Program-made: the position numbers and the translations under genes
Notes under the pieces: generated by a model
Told to the model about the DNA's origin: nothing
Seen by the model: only the letters and a program-made list of their open reading frames with translations
Databases searched by the model: none
Shown: positions 22,706 to 31,803 of the stretch, one piece after another
Layout: each line of letters opens with the position of its first letter
Position numbering within the stretch: the stretch's first letter is position 1
NCBI GenBank assembly: GCA_030647435.1
Contig: JAUSJX010000060.1
Coordinates: forward strand, 1 to 64,000
Length of the DNA: 64,000 nucleotides
Source: Candidatus Rokuibacteriota bacterium
GTDB taxonomy: Bacteria; Methylomirabilota; Methylomirabilia; Rokubacteriales; CSP1-6
Direction of reading: 5' to 3'

Positions 22706-24797
22706 CCAGCGCATGGGTAGCCAGATTCGAGGCGGCCACTTCCTTCTCGGCGGTTGCGATGCGGACGGCCCGATCCTTCGCCCACCAAGTCGTGTGGCTG
22801 TCATAAAACGCCTTCGCATTCTTCAGCGACTCGAGCGAATTCTTCCGCTCGAGGAGGAACTCGGCCTCCTTCTCTTTCGCCTCGGTTTTGCTGGAGTGAA
22901 AGCCGCGGATCTTTTGGATGGCCCATACTGCTTTTGCCCAATGCAGTTCCCCGGGATCATCCGAGCGCGCGTTATGGAGCAACTGGTCGATTTCTGCGCG
23001 TTTTGCATCCCTCCCGTCCCCCGACAACGCCGACCACTCCCACATTGCTACTCGCGCTGACACCAGCAAGAGACCCTCATCATCGTCCCGCAGGGCCAGT
23101 GCCTTGTCGACATGCTCCCGCGCGAGTTTCAGATCGTTCCCCGAACCCGCCGGTTTTGCCGCCAGTCTTCCGTAGATCTGCGCGAGCTTGTAGTGACCCC
23201 AGTAGTCGTTCGGTTTCAACTTGAGGGACTGCTGGAAGTAATCCGCGGCCGTCGAGAGGTCGCTCAGGGCCGAGCTGAACGACGGCTCCGCATAGATTGC
23301 CCCCAGATTCTGCAGCACGGTGTACTGCCGCGGCTGTGCCGCGTTCGCCGACTCCAATTCGCGGATTGCTTGATCACACTCGGTCCGGAACTGCGCCTCA
23401 TTTGGCGCCTCAAGCAGCGCCTGACGATATCGTGTATATCCCTGCGCGCTCATGATCAAGCGTTGCAAGGCACGCCGCTCCGCTGTCGCGCTGTGCGCGC
23501 CCGACGTCCAATAGGGAATCGCATGTTGATCCGCGTCCTGCGCCTCTGTGAGAAATGCGCGGTGCGTGCTTGCAACCGCCGCAACGAATTCCTGAAGCGG
23601 CATCGTGGCCGTCTTGATGGCCTGTTGTGAAGCTGCGGCACGGGCCTCATTCAACGCGTCAATGGTCGCTCCACTGACCTTTTGCTTACGCTCAACGAAT
23701 GTCACCAGATGACCAGTAACGTCTGCGAGTTGCGCCGCGGCGTATGCGGCGAGACTCTGCACCTTGCGTGCCTCGTGCGCGCCAGCGGAACCCGCCTGCA
23801 GGTCGCCCCGAATCAGCCCGCGCAACGCACGAAGGTGCTTCAAAGACGTTGCGGCTCCATCAAGGGTATATCTGAAGAAGTGCGACTGTGACCGGTTGAG
23901 CTCGAGCTGATACCGTCGCGCCTTCTCATCGGGGCTCAGGCCTGCCAGCAACTGCTTGTCGAGCGGTGCGTCCGTCCGGAGCAACCGCCCGTAGATGCGT
24001 ATGGCCTGCTCTTCCTTTCGATCCTCGGCGAGGGCGAGGGCCAGCAGGGTCAGCCCCTGCTCGAATTGCGGCATCTCTTGCTCGACGATCCGAAGATTCT
24101 CAATTGCTGCCACGAGATCGGATTGCTTCTGGCCCTCCTGATAAAGCCGCATACGCTCGGCCCCGCGAACGAAGGCCTCCAGCGATTGAGCGTCTGGGAA
24201 CTCGGACGCCTTCCCCGGCGTCTGCTCGCCGAGATCGAACAGTACGCGGAAGACCGCCGCGTCAATGAGCACACTCTTCGCGTCATCGCCCTTCGATGCC
24301 TCGAACGGCTGCGAGAGTCGCCACTCGCGCTTCGTCTTGCCGTGCAGCTGCAATCGCAAAACGACGTAGTGAGTCTGACCGCTGGTCTCCCCTTCGACGG
24401 AGAGCAACTTGTAGGGCGGATTCAGGAACTTCTGCATCACCCCGAAGACATCTCCCGCCTTTACCCCGGCAATGGAGACATTCAGATCGGCGAGTTTCTG
24501 CTCAGCCCGCCAAAGATGGTCCGGCAGGAAGAGCACTTGCTGCGCTTGGTCCTTGCCGGCAGGGAGAGTGGCCCACTGTGAAAATCGCTCACGGAACGTG
24601 TGCGCCAGCGCATCCTCCGATTTGCCATCCCAATACACCTCGTGTACGTAAATCTCCGGCGGGGGGCTGATGTACTTCAGCAGGACACGGGCAACGTACC
24701 AGGTAACGGCCAGTCCGATGATGAGTACTAGCAGCAGCGCAAGGACATACGGAATGGTTCTGAGAACGGCCGCAATCGATTCGATCACTTCTGACAT
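22689..24797 (-). CDS. membrane-anchored TPR protein
   Basis: About 702 residues from ATG 24797; an in-frame start at 24833 would add 12. A single membrane segment (IPYVLALLLVLIIGLAVTWYVARVLL) is followed by a mixed domain (60-200) and a long helical region with tetratricopeptide-like repeats, clearest near ARQYTVLQNLGAIYAEPSFSS and YFQQSLKLKPNDYWGHYKLAQIYGRL. A scaffold or sensor is likely; no catalytic motif is visible. It is convergent with the amidotransferase gene. Whether it belongs to that locus or to the cassette side is unclear. Confidence 0.75.
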   Translation of the reverse strand: MSEVIESIAAVLRTIPYVLALLLVLIIGLAVTWYVARVLLKYISPPPEIYVHEVYWDGKSEDALAHTFRERFSQWATLPAGKDQAQQVLFLPDHLWRAEQKLADLNVSIAGVKAGDVFGVMQKFLNPPYKLLSVEGETSGQTHYVVLRLQLHGKTKREWRLSQPFEASKGDDAKSVLIDAAVFRVLFDLGEQTPGKASEFPDAQSLEAFVRGAERMRLYQEGQKQSDLVAAIENLRIVEQEMPQFEQGLTLLALALAEDRKEEQAIRIYGRLLRTDAPLDKQLLAGLSPDEKARRYQLELNRSQSHFFRYTLDGAATSLKHLRALRGLIRGDLQAGSAGAHEARKVQSLAAYAAAQLADVTGHLVTFVERKQKVSGATIDALNEARAAASQQAIKTATMPLQEFVAAVASTHRAFLTEAQDADQHAIPYWTSGAHSATAERRALQRLIMSAQGYTRYRQALLEAPNEAQFRTECDQAIRELESANAAQPRQYTVLQNLGAIYAEPSFSSALSDLSTAADYFQQSLKLKPNDYWGHYKLAQIYGRLAAKPAGSGNDLKLAREHVDKALALRDDDEGLLLVSARVAMWEWSALSGDGRDAKRAEIDQLLHNARSDDPGELHWAKAVWAIQKIRGFHSSKTEAKEKEAEFLLERKNSLESLKNAKAFYDSHTTWWAKDRAVRIATAEKEVAASNLATHALVTALF

Positions 24798-25743
24798 GAC
24801 CCATCCCGCCTTGGCATTCCTTCTTATTATCATCTCATTTTGTCTGGTAGCAAAGGAGCGTCAATCGTACCTACTTTGCCGAGAGTCAACCACTGTGATT
24901 GCCCGGGAGCAGCGAATGCAACCATCGTGTCGCAATCGAGGCGTGAAGGAGATAGTGCAGAATGCGCGAAGCGTGGCGTCGTCGTGCCGAGCGTAGGAAA
25001 CATTAAGGCCCCCCCTGAACTTCGCCCGGTTTCGTGGACACCCCGGATCGCACGAAAGTACGGGAGGAATCGTGTCACCCGCCCCGGCGGCTGCGCCCAC
25101 GGCGCCTCTGCCCCAGCCACCGCCAGCCCCAGCGCCACGGCTATGCCCGGCGCCATAGCGTATCGGACCCACTGTCGCGCTATGCCTTCAGTTGTTAGAA
25201 GACATTTCAAAACCGTTCCTCGGGTGTTCTGACGATGCCGAGGGCCTTGATTTTATGGGTTGCCCCGGTACCGCTGCCGAGGCCGCACGCGGTTTTCAAA
25301 TGGCTTCTAGTGAAATCACGAGCATTCCTCCTCCGACGCCCCGTTGCTTTTCGACCCTCTTCCAAAGTCTGCACCGTCGATTTGGCAAGATCATATACCC
25401 TTCCTTTGTCCGTGGGCGGTCCGCGTACTGCGTGTCTTGGTTGCGTCACACTTTTGTCGGGATTCAGCCCATCACTCCAAGCCGGAACTCCAGCGTCTCC
25501 TGCCGACCTGGTGTCGCCTACGTGTCCACGAATCAAGTGATTCTTGAACTCGCTGGCTGGATCCGCTAAGCCTCGTAACTCCAACCCTCGAGTGCAGCCA
25601 AAGCCCGGCAGTCATATGAACGCCGGGAGTCCTTGGTCGTAGACTTCAAAATCCTCCAGGACATCCGGTCGGCAAGTGCCTGTCCCTACAAGGGTCTGAT
25701 TGTGGTTAAAATCGGAGGTCTAAAGGAAATGATTGTAAATAAC
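24798..25743. other. gene-poor stretch
   Basis: I see no convincing gene. Around 25015-25046 the minus strand reads GTGTCCACGAAACCGGGCGA, similar to ends of IS3-type elements. A short minus-strand frame from 25156 (MAPGIAVALGLAVAGAEA) resembles a signal peptide but loses any sense at the IS-like end, so it may be a clipped exported-protein gene. The rest has frequent stops in all frames. Confidence 0.5.
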
Positions 25744-25804
25744 GGCTAACGACTGACGGCTCAGCGGCGCGCGCACGCGCGTCCGCTGCAACCGCTGGTT
25801 CGAC
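25744..25804 (-). other. integron attC site
   Basis: Read on the minus strand: GTCGAAC (R''-like), nine bases, CAGCGG-A-CGCGCG, TG, CGCGCG-CCGCTG, 11 bases, GTTAGCC (R'). The central stem is perfect except for one unpaired A, which is the extrahelical base IntI uses for strand choice. The orientation puts it at the 3' end of the HerA gene. Confidence 0.85.
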
Positions 25805-25915
25805 GGCTACCCAAAAATGGATCGAGAGGATGGGAAAGCTGATGCGGATCCTGCAAGACCGATACTTCGAGGCGCCGAAGCCAACGCCCAGCACCCCCAG
25901 CGGCAAGCTGGCGCT

Positions 25916-27706
25916 TCAAGCGAGCGTTCCCGCTGTGCGAGATTGCCGGCGCAGCGTTTCGACTGCTGCCACAACTGCGGCAGAGTCCGGAGCCTTTTCG
26001 CCCCACTCCTGCCAGAAGTTGCGGGTCTGGCTCAGCGGCTCGATGGTTGGGAACTTCAGCTTGATTCGGGCGGGTAGGAGGATCGCGTCGCCCAGTAACA
26101 AGGCTTCGCCGGTGTCGAGCAGCGGCAAGCCATCGAGGACACCCGCCAGGGAATCAGGCATGAGGCGACGGACGACATTCTGGTCCTGATCGTTGGTCAA
26201 GCGCAGGATAAGGAAGTTATTGCACTGGCTGAGGATGGTTCGGCTCACGTCCGAGGGGCGCTGGCTCACCACAAGAAGGGAGACGCCGTATTTTCGGCCT
26301 TCTTTAGCGATGCGCTCGAAGGAGTAAAGGGCCTGTTTCTCGACTGCGTCCGCGTCTTCACGGACCGGCAAGTACAGATGGGCTTCGTCGCATACGAAGA
26401 CGAACGGCGTCCGCTTGTCCGGCTGCATCCAGAACTGAACATCGTAAAGGAGTCGTGCGAATACGCCCGTGACAACGGGGAGCACGTCCGACGGCACTTC
26501 GGAAAAGTCCACCACCTTGATGCCGTGTTTTCCCTCGCCCGGGGCAAGCAGCTTTGCGATTTGCTTCGCGAGCCAGTGGTACTTGAGAGCAGCCTCTGGC
26601 GGCTTGAACATGAAGCCATACCGGCGGTCCTCCGCTTTGGCTTCGAGGCGGGAGATGAACCGCGTCAGTTTCCCGTTCCAATCTCCTTTGATCTCCGCTT
26701 TCGTCGTCCCAGGCTTCGTGCCCGTGTCGTCTTCTCGCAGCATTACGAGGAGATCGGTGAGCCTGTAGGGCACGGGCGAGTCCACGGTGAATGTTGCACG
26801 GACCGTCTCCTGCTTCTCGTCCTTCAGGGTCTTGTCCTTAAAGTCCCGCACATGAGTTGTAAATCGTGCTGCCTGGTTTGGCGCGTTCTGATCGCTGCGG
26901 TCCAAGATCATCGAGAGCATTTCGTCCCGGTTCAGGAGCCAGTACGGTAGGAAGAGTGCGTTTTCCGGTGGCTTGGCGAGATCACCCGGACCTGCGATCT
27001 TGAACCCGGCGGCAATAGGGATTGGCATTGTGCCGTCCTCACGAGCGGGCGGGTTCGCGAGCGAGGCGTACTCGCCGTGCATGTCGAACACGATGATGTT
27101 CGCGTGCTTGCGGGCGTGTGCACGTTCCAGGATCAACGACACCGCGCAACTCTTGCCCGAGCCGGTACTGCCAAGGATCGCCGCGTGCCTCTGAAAGAAG
27201 CGATCGCCGTTCGCGATCGCGGCGGCTGAGCGGTCGATGGCGAAGTAGCCGAGCTCGAGCCGCTGCGTCTCATCCAGGTCCTTGCCCAGTAACCCCATGA
27301 AACGCTGAAGGTTGCCGCCCTCGATGAGAAAACAATCGCGATCGATTTGTGGGAACGAATCAGCGCCCCGCTTGAACCGGTTGCGGACAGTTCCCTCGAT
27401 GGTGCGGTAGGTGCCGAGTAGGACGGCCCGGAGCGAATCGTCCGGCACGACCTCCACCGCGAGCGTCGTGGGTGCCATCGGATCAGGCGACGCTGTCTGC
27501 TCACGGAGCTGCCGGGTGACACGCTCCGTCATGCCAATCAGGAACTCCTGAGCGATCGTCCCCTGAATTGCGACAAGGCTCCCGACGGCAGCGCGTGGCA
27601 AGAGTGCGGCGTTTTCCACCGCGATGAGTACGCGGCTTGTGTCCACGGAGGCGACCTTGCCGAGCTTGCTCGGCGCGTCAAACGTCAGAATGGGTGCATC
27701 GCTCAT
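25916..27706 (-). CDS. HerA-family ATPase of a SIR2-HerA defence pair
   Basis: 596 residues from ATG 27706 (GGAG site). An N-terminal HAS-barrel-like region (about 1-120) precedes the FtsK/HerA motor: Walker A GSTGSGKS (179-186), VFDMHGEY, and Walker B FVFVCDEAH (D440 E441), then SQRPSDVSRTILSQCNNFLILRLTN with the sensor and arginine-finger region. HerA hexamers translocate DNA. Here the start overlaps the SIR2 stop as ATGA, the arrangement of the SIR2-HerA (Nezha) antiphage system, in which the two proteins form one large complex that depletes NAD+ and can cut DNA. An attC site follows 112 bases after the stop. Confidence 0.92.
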   Translation of the reverse strand: MSDAPILTFDAPSKLGKVASVDTSRVLIAVENAALLPRAAVGSLVAIQGTIAQEFLIGMTERVTRQLREQTASPDPMAPTTLAVEVVPDDSLRAVLLGTYRTIEGTVRNRFKRGADSFPQIDRDCFLIEGGNLQRFMGLLGKDLDETQRLELGYFAIDRSAAAIANGDRFFQRHAAILGSTGSGKSCAVSLILERAHARKHANIIVFDMHGEYASLANPPAREDGTMPIPIAAGFKIAGPGDLAKPPENALFLPYWLLNRDEMLSMILDRSDQNAPNQAARFTTHVRDFKDKTLKDEKQETVRATFTVDSPVPYRLTDLLVMLREDDTGTKPGTTKAEIKGDWNGKLTRFISRLEAKAEDRRYGFMFKPPEAALKYHWLAKQIAKLLAPGEGKHGIKVVDFSEVPSDVLPVVTGVFARLLYDVQFWMQPDKRTPFVFVCDEAHLYLPVREDADAVEKQALYSFERIAKEGRKYGVSLLVVSQRPSDVSRTILSQCNNFLILRLTNDQDQNVVRRLMPDSLAGVLDGLPLLDTGEALLLGDAILLPARIKLKFPTIEPLSQTRNFWQEWGEKAPDSAAVVAAVETLRRQSRTAGTLA

Positions 27707-28731
27707 GTCAGTAGCTCCTTTGCCAGAACGCCCAGATCCCACAAGTCGTGCCCCTGATGCTCGAACCGGAGTCCCTTTGTCACCATCGCGACTCCCGCCC
27801 ATGCCGGCGGTTTCGAGAGGCAAACGCAGCGCGGCGATTCCTCCGCCAGCTTCGCGACCTTCGAGCTCGCCGATTGATTCAAGATCAGCGTGGGCGTGCC
27901 GTCCTGAATCCGTTTTACGAGATGGGTTTGCAGGTGATCGTCGTTGAAGCCGTACCCCACGACCAGTAGACGCCCGGCCCGCTTGATGTAGTCGTTGGCC
28001 AAATCGCGATGCTTGTCAAAGGGCGAGTTGTAGCCAGCCCGGTACTTGTTGACGCCGGGAGTGATCATGAGACGTTCCGCGTCCAGATCCAGACTGCAAC
28101 GACGCGCGTCGTTGCCGGATTGGTACCAGTCAAAGCTCCCATGCGGCTTCAGGACGATCGCACGCGGGAAGTGGTCGAGGACGGTGGTCTTGGCGCGTGT
28201 TGTGATGCCCCGGCATGATCCCATGCAACTTCGGGCATGGTCGAACGCCCCCGCGTAGTGCCCGACGGCTGTGGTGTCTACATGGAAGCCCGCCATCTCG
28301 CATGCCACCTCGATGAGCCGATCATAGTTGGGTGTCAGGATCGGCAGCCCATTCGTCGGCTTCAACACCTTGGCCAGGAATGTCGTCAGGCGAAGGGAGC
28401 GATCGCCTCGGAGCACCGCACTCATGACTTCGCGTTCCTTCGGCATCAGGAGTTCGCACGTCCCTTGTGCGATCCAGACCTCAAGCGTGTCGGATGGCGG
28501 GTGCTTAAGCAGCGCCGCTTCCAATCCTTCCTCGGCAACCAGCACGGCCTTGATCTGATTCCACAGTGTCGCGTCGGTTCCCGTCAGCACGCTTCCGGCG
28601 TTGCTGAGATGCGTTGCAAGCGCGGGCATTCCCGGGATCCCCTCAGCGGCGGACAGCCCGGACCCGATCACCAACGCGAGACCGTCGGTGAAGTGCTCCT
28701 GCACGAATGTGACCAGTGCGCCGTAGTCCAT
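27703..28731 (-). CDS. SIR2-like NADase of a SIR2-HerA defence pair
   Basis: 342 residues from ATG 28731; a TTG at 28743 is an alternative, and neither has a strong ribosome site. SIR2 motifs: VIGSGLS (22-27), T-P-N-Y-D-R-L-I-E (catalytic Asn 135, Asp 137), KPHGSFDW (catalytic His 197) and VGYGFNDDHL (258-267). This bacterial SIR2 class hydrolyses NAD+ on phage infection rather than deacetylating proteins. It is translationally coupled to HerA. The gene lies between the attC-like region 28797-28926 and the attC at 25744, so the pair reads as one two-gene cassette. Confidence 0.92.
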   Translation of the reverse strand: MDYGALVTFVQEHFTDGLALVIGSGLSAAEGIPGMPALATHLSNAGSVLTGTDATLWNQIKAVLVAEEGLEAALLKHPPSDTLEVWIAQGTCELLMPKEREVMSAVLRGDRSLRLTTFLAKVLKPTNGLPILTPNYDRLIEVACEMAGFHVDTTAVGHYAGAFDHARSCMGSCRGITTRAKTTVLDHFPRAIVLKPHGSFDWYQSGNDARRCSLDLDAERLMITPGVNKYRAGYNSPFDKHRDLANDYIKRAGRLLVVGYGFNDDHLQTHLVKRIQDGTPTLILNQSASSKVAKLAEESPRCVCLSKPPAWAGVAMVTKGLRFEHQGHDLWDLGVLAKELLT

Positions 28732-28796
28732 CTTCGTACTCAATGTCGCGACCGTCTCAAGAGCAGCATCCTGCCAACTCGCGCCTCACAAGTCTC

Positions 28797-28926
28797 GACG
28801 AAGCCAACCAGGCGTAGAGCGACGTTCCTTGCGGTTGTTCTGTCCCTCGCACGCTTGGGTTCATCGGGGCGACAGCAGAAAACGAAGCATCACTCTTGAA
28901 GCGTTCGGTGCAAGGCGTGGTTAGGC
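28797..28926 (-). other. possible long attC site
   Basis: On the minus strand GCCTAAC (28926-28920) begins directly after the stop codon of the nuclease gene, as cassette attC sites do, and GGTTGGC about 125 bases later could be the partner core. I cannot draw a convincing inner stem, so this is weaker than the two short sites nearby. Confidence 0.35.
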
Positions 28927-29451
28927 TCATCTGTTACGGCCTTTGGGCGGTTGGAGTTGATAGATTCTGCAACCATATCTTGTCTTCCTGAGGTCTGCGT
29001 ATACTGCCTTGCCACGTTCCTCGAAACGACCGGTGGTTAGTTCTAGAACCTGAACGTGCGACTTGCGCCCGAAGACACATAGCAGAGCCATCGAACCTGG
29101 CTTGGCAGCAAGGAAGGCCCGAAGCTTGTCAACATCACGCTTTATGTCTGGCTTCTTTGATTTGACCCACTTAACTTCAATCGCAAGACGGAGCGAATGT
29201 TTTACGGCATAGAAGTCGAGGCGCTTCTTGTCACCTTGGTCCGGTTGCTCAATCCCTGGACACTTGTATTCGCACTTCACGGTGTAGCCTCGAGCCATCA
29301 GGATGCGGAGTATCGGCTCGTAAAGGGCGTATTCGCTGAACGCTTGATTCATCTCGCATGCCGCGAGGTAGCTTACGTAGGCGCTGAGCCCGCGCTTGAC
29401 TCGGAAGAGGACATTCGTTGGCTCGGAGTTCTTGCCCGTGGTCGTTGTCAT
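28927..29451 (-). CDS. PD-(D/E)xK nuclease-like protein (integron cassette)
   Basis: 174 residues from ATG 29451. A helix with YEPILRIL (Glu 46), then RLDFYAV (Asp 79) and LAIEVKWVKS (Glu 92, Lys 94) gives the E...D...E-x-K signature of the restriction-nuclease fold. The C-terminal part contains VQVLELTTGRFEERG. It is a small single-domain protein, probably a DNase or nicking enzyme. It is bounded by the attC at 29461 on its 5' side and a GCCTAAC core right after its stop, so it is an independent cassette on the minus strand. It is a plausible defence or toxin cargo. Confidence 0.72.
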   Translation of the reverse strand: MTTTTGKNSEPTNVLFRVKRGLSAYVSYLAACEMNQAFSEYALYEPILRILMARGYTVKCEYKCPGIEQPDQGDKKRLDFYAVKHSLRLAIEVKWVKSKKPDIKRDVDKLRAFLAAKPGSMALLCVFGRKSHVQVLELTTGRFEERGKAVYADLRKTRYGCRIYQLQPPKGRNR

Positions 29452-29460
29452 GTTCGCGAG

Positions 29461-29517
29461 GCCTAATGTTGTCGCTCAGCGGCCGGCGCGCCGGTCCGCT
29501 GAATCGGCTGGTTCGGC
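29461..29517 (-). other. integron attC site
   Basis: Minus strand: GCCGAAC (R''), nine bases, CAGCGG-A-CCGGCG, CGCCGG-CCGCTG, nine bases, ATTAGGC (R'). The inner stem is perfect apart from one extrahelical A. It begins one base after the stop codon of the membrane-protein gene. Layout and spacing match 25744-25804 and 51163-51222. Confidence 0.88.
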
Positions 29518-29518
29518 A

Positions 29519-30550
29519 CTACGGAGTCCCCGTGATGTTCCACGCAAGCCATTTGAACGCCTGTTCCACCATTATCGCTCCGGAGACCGCCGACACGACA
29601 CTCAGACTCACGCAGCTCCAGAAGAATTCCCATCCCACACGCAGGCGGCTAATGTGCCGTCGCATGACAAGCGCGGCGTTCATCCACCAGATGCCCCAAA
29701 AGGCAACTACAAGGAAGGCGAGAAGGAGTAAGTACGCGGGCCCGGTTCTCCAACTGTCCATGGTCCAGCAGACCGGCGTGCCTACACCTATGCCAACGCT
29801 GTACCAGCGGCGCACCAATCTTCGATGGCTAAGCTCAGGCTCAGTCGTCGTGGGGCTAGAACGAAAGTCGAAGATCATCGCATGGTATTGATAGCCAACA
29901 ACCGTTCCGAGAACAAAGGTGGCTGACGCCATCAGCAAGGCGGCCACGAGCGCTCGTGCCGTTCTCGCCACCAGTTCCGGGACGTTCTTTCTTATCGTTG
30001 TGACGTTTGGACCGTCCGCTACCAACGAGGGCTGCGCGGAGGACTTCGTCTGTATCGTCGCTTGCTTGTCGGCGTTTCTGTCGACCCCAATGGTGGGCGG
30101 TGTCTTTGTCTCCCTGGTCGATAGCGTCTCCATTGTGCTTCTAGACGCAGCACCGTGTTCAAGAGAGCGCAGGCCACCGTAAAAAACCGTGACGCTGCCG
30201 GTAAGGAATGCGGCAAGCGAAAGCCACATGAAAAGGATGCTCCAATGGCAGACACACGGTTCTCGCAGCTTCTTCCCGAAGATTTCACAAGGAGGTGGCC
30301 GATATTGGTGTTGTTCATAAAGCAGGGAGCAAATGCGTCGGAGTCGGTTGTGGACGACGGCAGCAATCAAGCCTGCCTGAAAGGTGAGCAAGGCGTAAAG
30401 AATCCCACGCGCAAGCCACTCGTAGCGCGGCTTATCGAGCACGGTCGGGAGAAAGGCCAATAGAGCAACGGTCGCACCACCGTTGATCAGAAGCAGCCCT
30501 TTGACATTCTCTGTGTCGATTTGGGCGCGTATCTCTAATCCCTTCGTCAT
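29519..30550 (-). CDS. multi-pass membrane protein (integron cassette)
   Basis: 343 residues, ATG 30550. The N-terminus (TENVKGLLLINGGATVALLAFLPTVL) is a pattern I associate with small uncharacterised cassette and phage proteins. About six membrane segments come in two groups (residues ~20-150 and ~195-330), separated by a hydrophilic loop rich in Thr/Ser. No transporter signature. The attC at 29461 follows its stop by one base, so it is a cassette gene, the one nearest the integrase remnant. Membrane proteins of this kind are frequent effectors in cassette-borne defence systems, but that is only an analogy. Confidence 0.7.
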   Translation of the reverse strand: MTKGLEIRAQIDTENVKGLLLINGGATVALLAFLPTVLDKPRYEWLARGILYALLTFQAGLIAAVVHNRLRRICSLLYEQHQYRPPPCEIFGKKLREPCVCHWSILFMWLSLAAFLTGSVTVFYGGLRSLEHGAASRSTMETLSTRETKTPPTIGVDRNADKQATIQTKSSAQPSLVADGPNVTTIRKNVPELVARTARALVAALLMASATFVLGTVVGYQYHAMIFDFRSSPTTTEPELSHRRLVRRWYSVGIGVGTPVCWTMDSWRTGPAYLLLLAFLVVAFWGIWWMNAALVMRRHISRLRVGWEFFWSCVSLSVVSAVSGAIMVEQAFKWLAWNITGTP

Positions 30551-30779
30551 GTCAGCACCGAACTACAATTCGGCCACTGGATAGGCTGACCTGCATAATA
30601 GGGCAACCCCTGCCAGCCCCTGCCGCGTCTACCGGTCGAGGGACTACCGCGTCGAACAGCGCCCGGCGCTTTCGTTGCCGCCCTTTGCCCGTGTCCGGAG
30701 CGACCCTCGCCGCTCCGGATAGGCTGCAGAGCGCTACAGCCTATCCCGCTGCATTTACCCCGCAAGGCCGCCAGGCGGC
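30551..30779 (-). other. spacer between integrase remnant and first cassette
   Basis: Contains GGATAGGCTG with CAGCCTATCC as a 10-bp inverted repeat (about 30715-30744) beside CCGGAGCG...CGCTCCGG, and another GGATAGGCTG near 30580. If an attI site survives it should be here, but I cannot identify one with confidence. Confidence 0.4.
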
Positions 30780-31066
30780 TCATGGGCCGACCATCCGGTC
30801 TGCCGTGCTCCGGATGCTGGCGGGCCTGCGGTTCCGGACGTGCGTGTAGGTCATGGTGTGCCGACGTCGCGGTGCCCCAGCAGCTCTTGGAGCGTGCGGA
30901 TGTCGTGTCCGTCCTCGAGGGGATGCTTCACGAACGAGTGGCAGAGGGTGTGGGGCTGGCGCGCTTGGGGAAGACCCCCCTGCCAGACCGCCGCGTGCCT
31001 GAGTGCACGCTGCAGGACGGTCTCGTGCAGGTGGTGGCGGGGACGCTGCCCGGTGACCCAAATCAA
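30780..31066 (-). pseudogene. integron integrase (intI), degenerate C-terminal part
   Basis: The minus-strand frame to 30851 reads RHHLHETVLQRALRHAAV...HTLCHSFVKHPLEDGHDIRTLQELLGHRDVG, and a second frame continues TMTYTHVRNRRP...ADRMVGP to the stop at 30780. This is the C-terminal catalytic region of an integron-type tyrosine recombinase: the H-x2-R box is damaged (Arg replaced by Cys in HTLCHSF), the box III HRDVG and the Tyr of YTHV survive, and a frameshift separates them. Upstream parts are unrecognisable. It points in the same direction as the cassettes, unlike class 1 integrons. Confidence 0.78.
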
Positions 31067-31803
31067 GGTGGACCCCGGGGCGGCTGGACTCGCCCTCGAC
31101 TGCGTATACCGCCGATCGCGGACGGGCCATGCCGGCGCCCTCCTTTAGGTGTGGACGCGGGCCGACTATAGCTTGCGGCGGACGGAGTGGCAAGGAGCGG
31201 CACCAGCTGTATGCGAGCCGGGATGCGGGGCTCGGGTGGGGGGCTGGTGAAGCCGCTCCGCATGGCCGGACAAAGCTCTCGCGAGGACCGCCGGTCCCAC
31301 CCGTTGGGGCGACGAAGGCTCTCCGGCGAACTGAGGCTATGCTGTTACCTTGAAGCGGAAGTCGAATGACCTGTTTGCCGGCAAGTGGTTGCGGGCCCCT
31401 GATTTGAATCAGCGAGGGGCAAAGAATGTGGCACCCCATTCTAGGGGACTGAAAGTCGCGTTTGAATCCCCGCTCGAGGATCCTTAGGGGCTTGGGCACG
31501 TGATTCTGGCGTTCCGAAAACCTCGGAGCCTGGGCCGCGTCGCCGCAGTGGAGTTGTGTGGACTTGGGGAAGACGGAAGGGCCGTGCAAGAACCACTTGA
31601 TTGATGGACGAGCCGAATCCCGACTGGAGTTTCGGTCGAAGGTGTTGCCAACGGCTTGGTTGGTAACACCGGCTGGTACCCAACAGGGTTCTACTTGACG
31701 TTTCACCTGCCTCCGTCGTAGCGTGCCAACGATGCCATATGGGCGCCACCGGTCGACAACTTCTGGCCCCTGACCTGCCGGACGGCTCTCTCACGGAAAA
31801 GCT
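31067..31803. other. gene-free stretch left of the NTase locus
   Basis: No gene recognised. Around 31386-31480 there are tRNA-like scraps (a T-arm-like TTTGAATCCCCGC and the palindrome CTGATTTGAATCAG) next to a GGTTGCGGGCCCC motif related to the hairpin of the 60-bp repeats. The sequence CCCGTTGGGGC near 31300 matches 11 bases of the tRNA-Glu 3' end. These look like debris of past integrations. Confidence 0.45.

Noticed and set aside
24830-25210. Minus-strand 126-codon frame as a secreted protein
   Set aside because: Only the first ~25 residues resemble a signal peptide; the rest crosses an IS3-like end and has no family features.
31290-31320. Far attachment site of the tRNA-Glu island
   Set aside because: Only 11 consecutive bases (CCCGTTGGGGC) match the tRNA 3' end, which is too short in GC-rich DNA.
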